In this document: piece by piece, positions 62,752-64,000 of the stretch
Layout of the letters: every line of letters begins with the position of its first letter
How positions within the stretch are numbered: the first letter of the stretch is position 1
Source: Branchiostoma belcheri
Taxonomy: Eukaryota > Chordata > Leptocardii > Amphioxiformes > Branchiostomatidae
Length of the DNA: 64,000 nt
Direction: 5' to 3'
NCBI RefSeq assembly: GCF_001625305.1
Contig: NW_017803046.1
Coordinates: 1,165,515-1,229,514, forward strand
Translations under genes and position numbers: made by a program
The notes under the pieces: model-generated
What the model saw: the letters and a program-made list of their open reading frames with translations, nothing else
What the model was told of the DNA's origin: nothing
The model's database searches: none

Positions 62752-64000
62752 GTAAGCACTGCTTCACATTTGCCAACGTTATACGTATGGAGCGAAACAG
62801 GAGTTTCTTTAAATAAAAAAGATTCTTTTTACACAAATAAGAGGTTTATTCAGCCGACGTTTCCGTGACCGTATGTCCACTTCCTCGGGGCAATGATTAT
62901 TATTATTGTACTTTGATTTATGATTTTCGAATTCCTTTGCTACGTTTAATTATTATTATTTTATTTTATTTTATGGTACATCATTTTCTTGTACCGTGCT
63001 TCCATGGGCTCCCTGGGAAATCAGCCTCAATGGCTGAAGGGACTTCCCATTTGTTTGTAAGATTAATAAATAAATAAATAGATGAATAAATTCTGCCTGG
63101 TTCACATTGCCCTTGTCACTGAAACGTTGGCTGAACAAACCTCTTGGTTGCGTAAAAAGCGTCTCTTTAGTTAGTGACTTACCAAACTGATGAAACTATT
63201 CACGGAGGTGACGTTTCTTTGTGATCATGTTTGTCTACATAATTAGTCTCTATTTCGTTCCCCCTGGTGCATTGTACATGACTTGTGTAAGTATGACAGT
63301 CTACGCTATGTGTTCGCATTGTGACAACACAGATATGGAGAAATAATCAGCAAACTGATGGGCTTTCGTCATCAATTTTGATACAACCTCTCCAAAGATC
63401 TCAAATAACTATATGGGAGATTCAATGTTAACTCTATTTTTCTGAGGACTACAAGACATAGTTTTTTTGCTACATTTTATACCAGCTCTGAACCCACATA
63501 TACACATTCATACTGAGCCAATTTTGGCGTACATACAAAGTCATTCATTACATACGCACATGCACACGTACACATACACGGGCACACAAACACACTCACT
63601 GTTATACACAGACACAATCAATATTGTATTGGGTGCCTACCGCTAGCCAGGTTACCAAACCTATAATAGCTCCCGAGTCCTACATACTCTAGATCTCCGC
63701 AAATAAAGGAGAACAAGGTCAGAGGTCAGGAAGAGGGCAGCCATGTTTTTTTTTAACTGTGGGAGCTGGAAGGATCTAAATTGGTAAAATTTTCATTTCA
63801 AACTATCCATCCAGTTTCCCTTCTGTAACACAATGATAGATGACTCTTATAGAGTTGTACTGGACTGTCATTTTATTTGCCAAATGTTTTTTTAACTTGA
63901 AAAAACCCCACTTGTTTTTCAACTTGGTAAGTGGGGAGGGGGCCACTGCTTCCGACCTCCGGTTCCTCTGCGTCTCTCGAGACTATGTGCAATATGCTTT
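62752..64000 (+). other. Intron 24 (continues past the window)
   Basis: It holds a TTATTATT/TTTTA-rich run near 62948-62972, (TAAA)n at about 63064-63080, a CA/CG-rich patch near 63556-63600 and a MITE-end copy at 63651-63706. No final coding exon with an acceptor and a TYW-like motif was found. Confidence 0.7.
63651..63706 (+). mobile_element. Partial copy of the 27355-27443 MITE
   Basis: CCAGGTTACCAAACCTATAA, then TAGCTCCC and GAGTCCTACAT-like sequence, followed by CGCAAA, correspond to one end and interior of the element at 27355-27443. The opposite inverted end was not found, so the copy looks truncated or belongs to a longer relative. Confidence 0.65.

Noticed and set aside
62752-64000. 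Terminal coding exon of the cyclase
   Set aside because: No acceptor followed by a KGKG-x-TYW-like frame was found; the gene must continue past the window.

Overview
The window reads as nuclear DNA of an invertebrate deuterostome, most likely a lancelet (Branchiostoma). That call is an inference from the animal-type gene with many short introns, the dense load of small palindromic elements and dispersed repeats, and an apparent unmerged haplotype pair around a run of N. Nothing bacterial, viral or organellar was seen.

One gene on the + strand accounts for all the convincing coding sequence: a single-pass receptor (particulate) guanylyl cyclase of the natriuretic-peptide-receptor type. I could follow 24 exons from an ATG at 1010 to a splice donor after 62751. 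Every junction has GT/AG ends and matching phase, and the joined frame is 4,107 nt (1,369 codons) with no stop. The order is: signal peptide; N-terminal half of the ANF-receptor ligand-binding domain (exons 1-2); a laminin-G/pentraxin-like domain of about 214 residues (exons 3-4); the rest of the ligand-binding domain (exons 5-8); one transmembrane helix (exon 9); a kinase-homology pseudokinase (exons 10-19) with an acidic, Ser/Asn-rich insertion; a coiled-coil dimerisation helix (exon 20); and the guanylyl cyclase catalytic domain (exons 21-24) with its key residues intact. The short C-terminal exon expected for the family lies beyond the right edge. The LamG domain is bounded by phase-1 introns on both sides, as expected of an exon-shuffled module, and is the most interesting feature of the window.

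Layout: 1-257 is a 41-bp palindromic minisatellite; 258-1009 is the 5' flank; 1010-1772 is exon 1; 1773-34632 is a 32.9-kb first intron full of dispersed repeats, palindromic MITE-like elements, a small satellite broken by two such elements, a CA microsatellite and a roughly 2-kb near-identical duplication flanking a 20-N gap (probably two alleles placed in tandem). From 34633 to 62751 exons 2-24 lie close together, with larger introns 5, 6, 8 and 9. Intron 8 holds a recent 5'-truncated LINE on the minus strand with target-site duplications. No tRNA, rRNA or second host gene was found.
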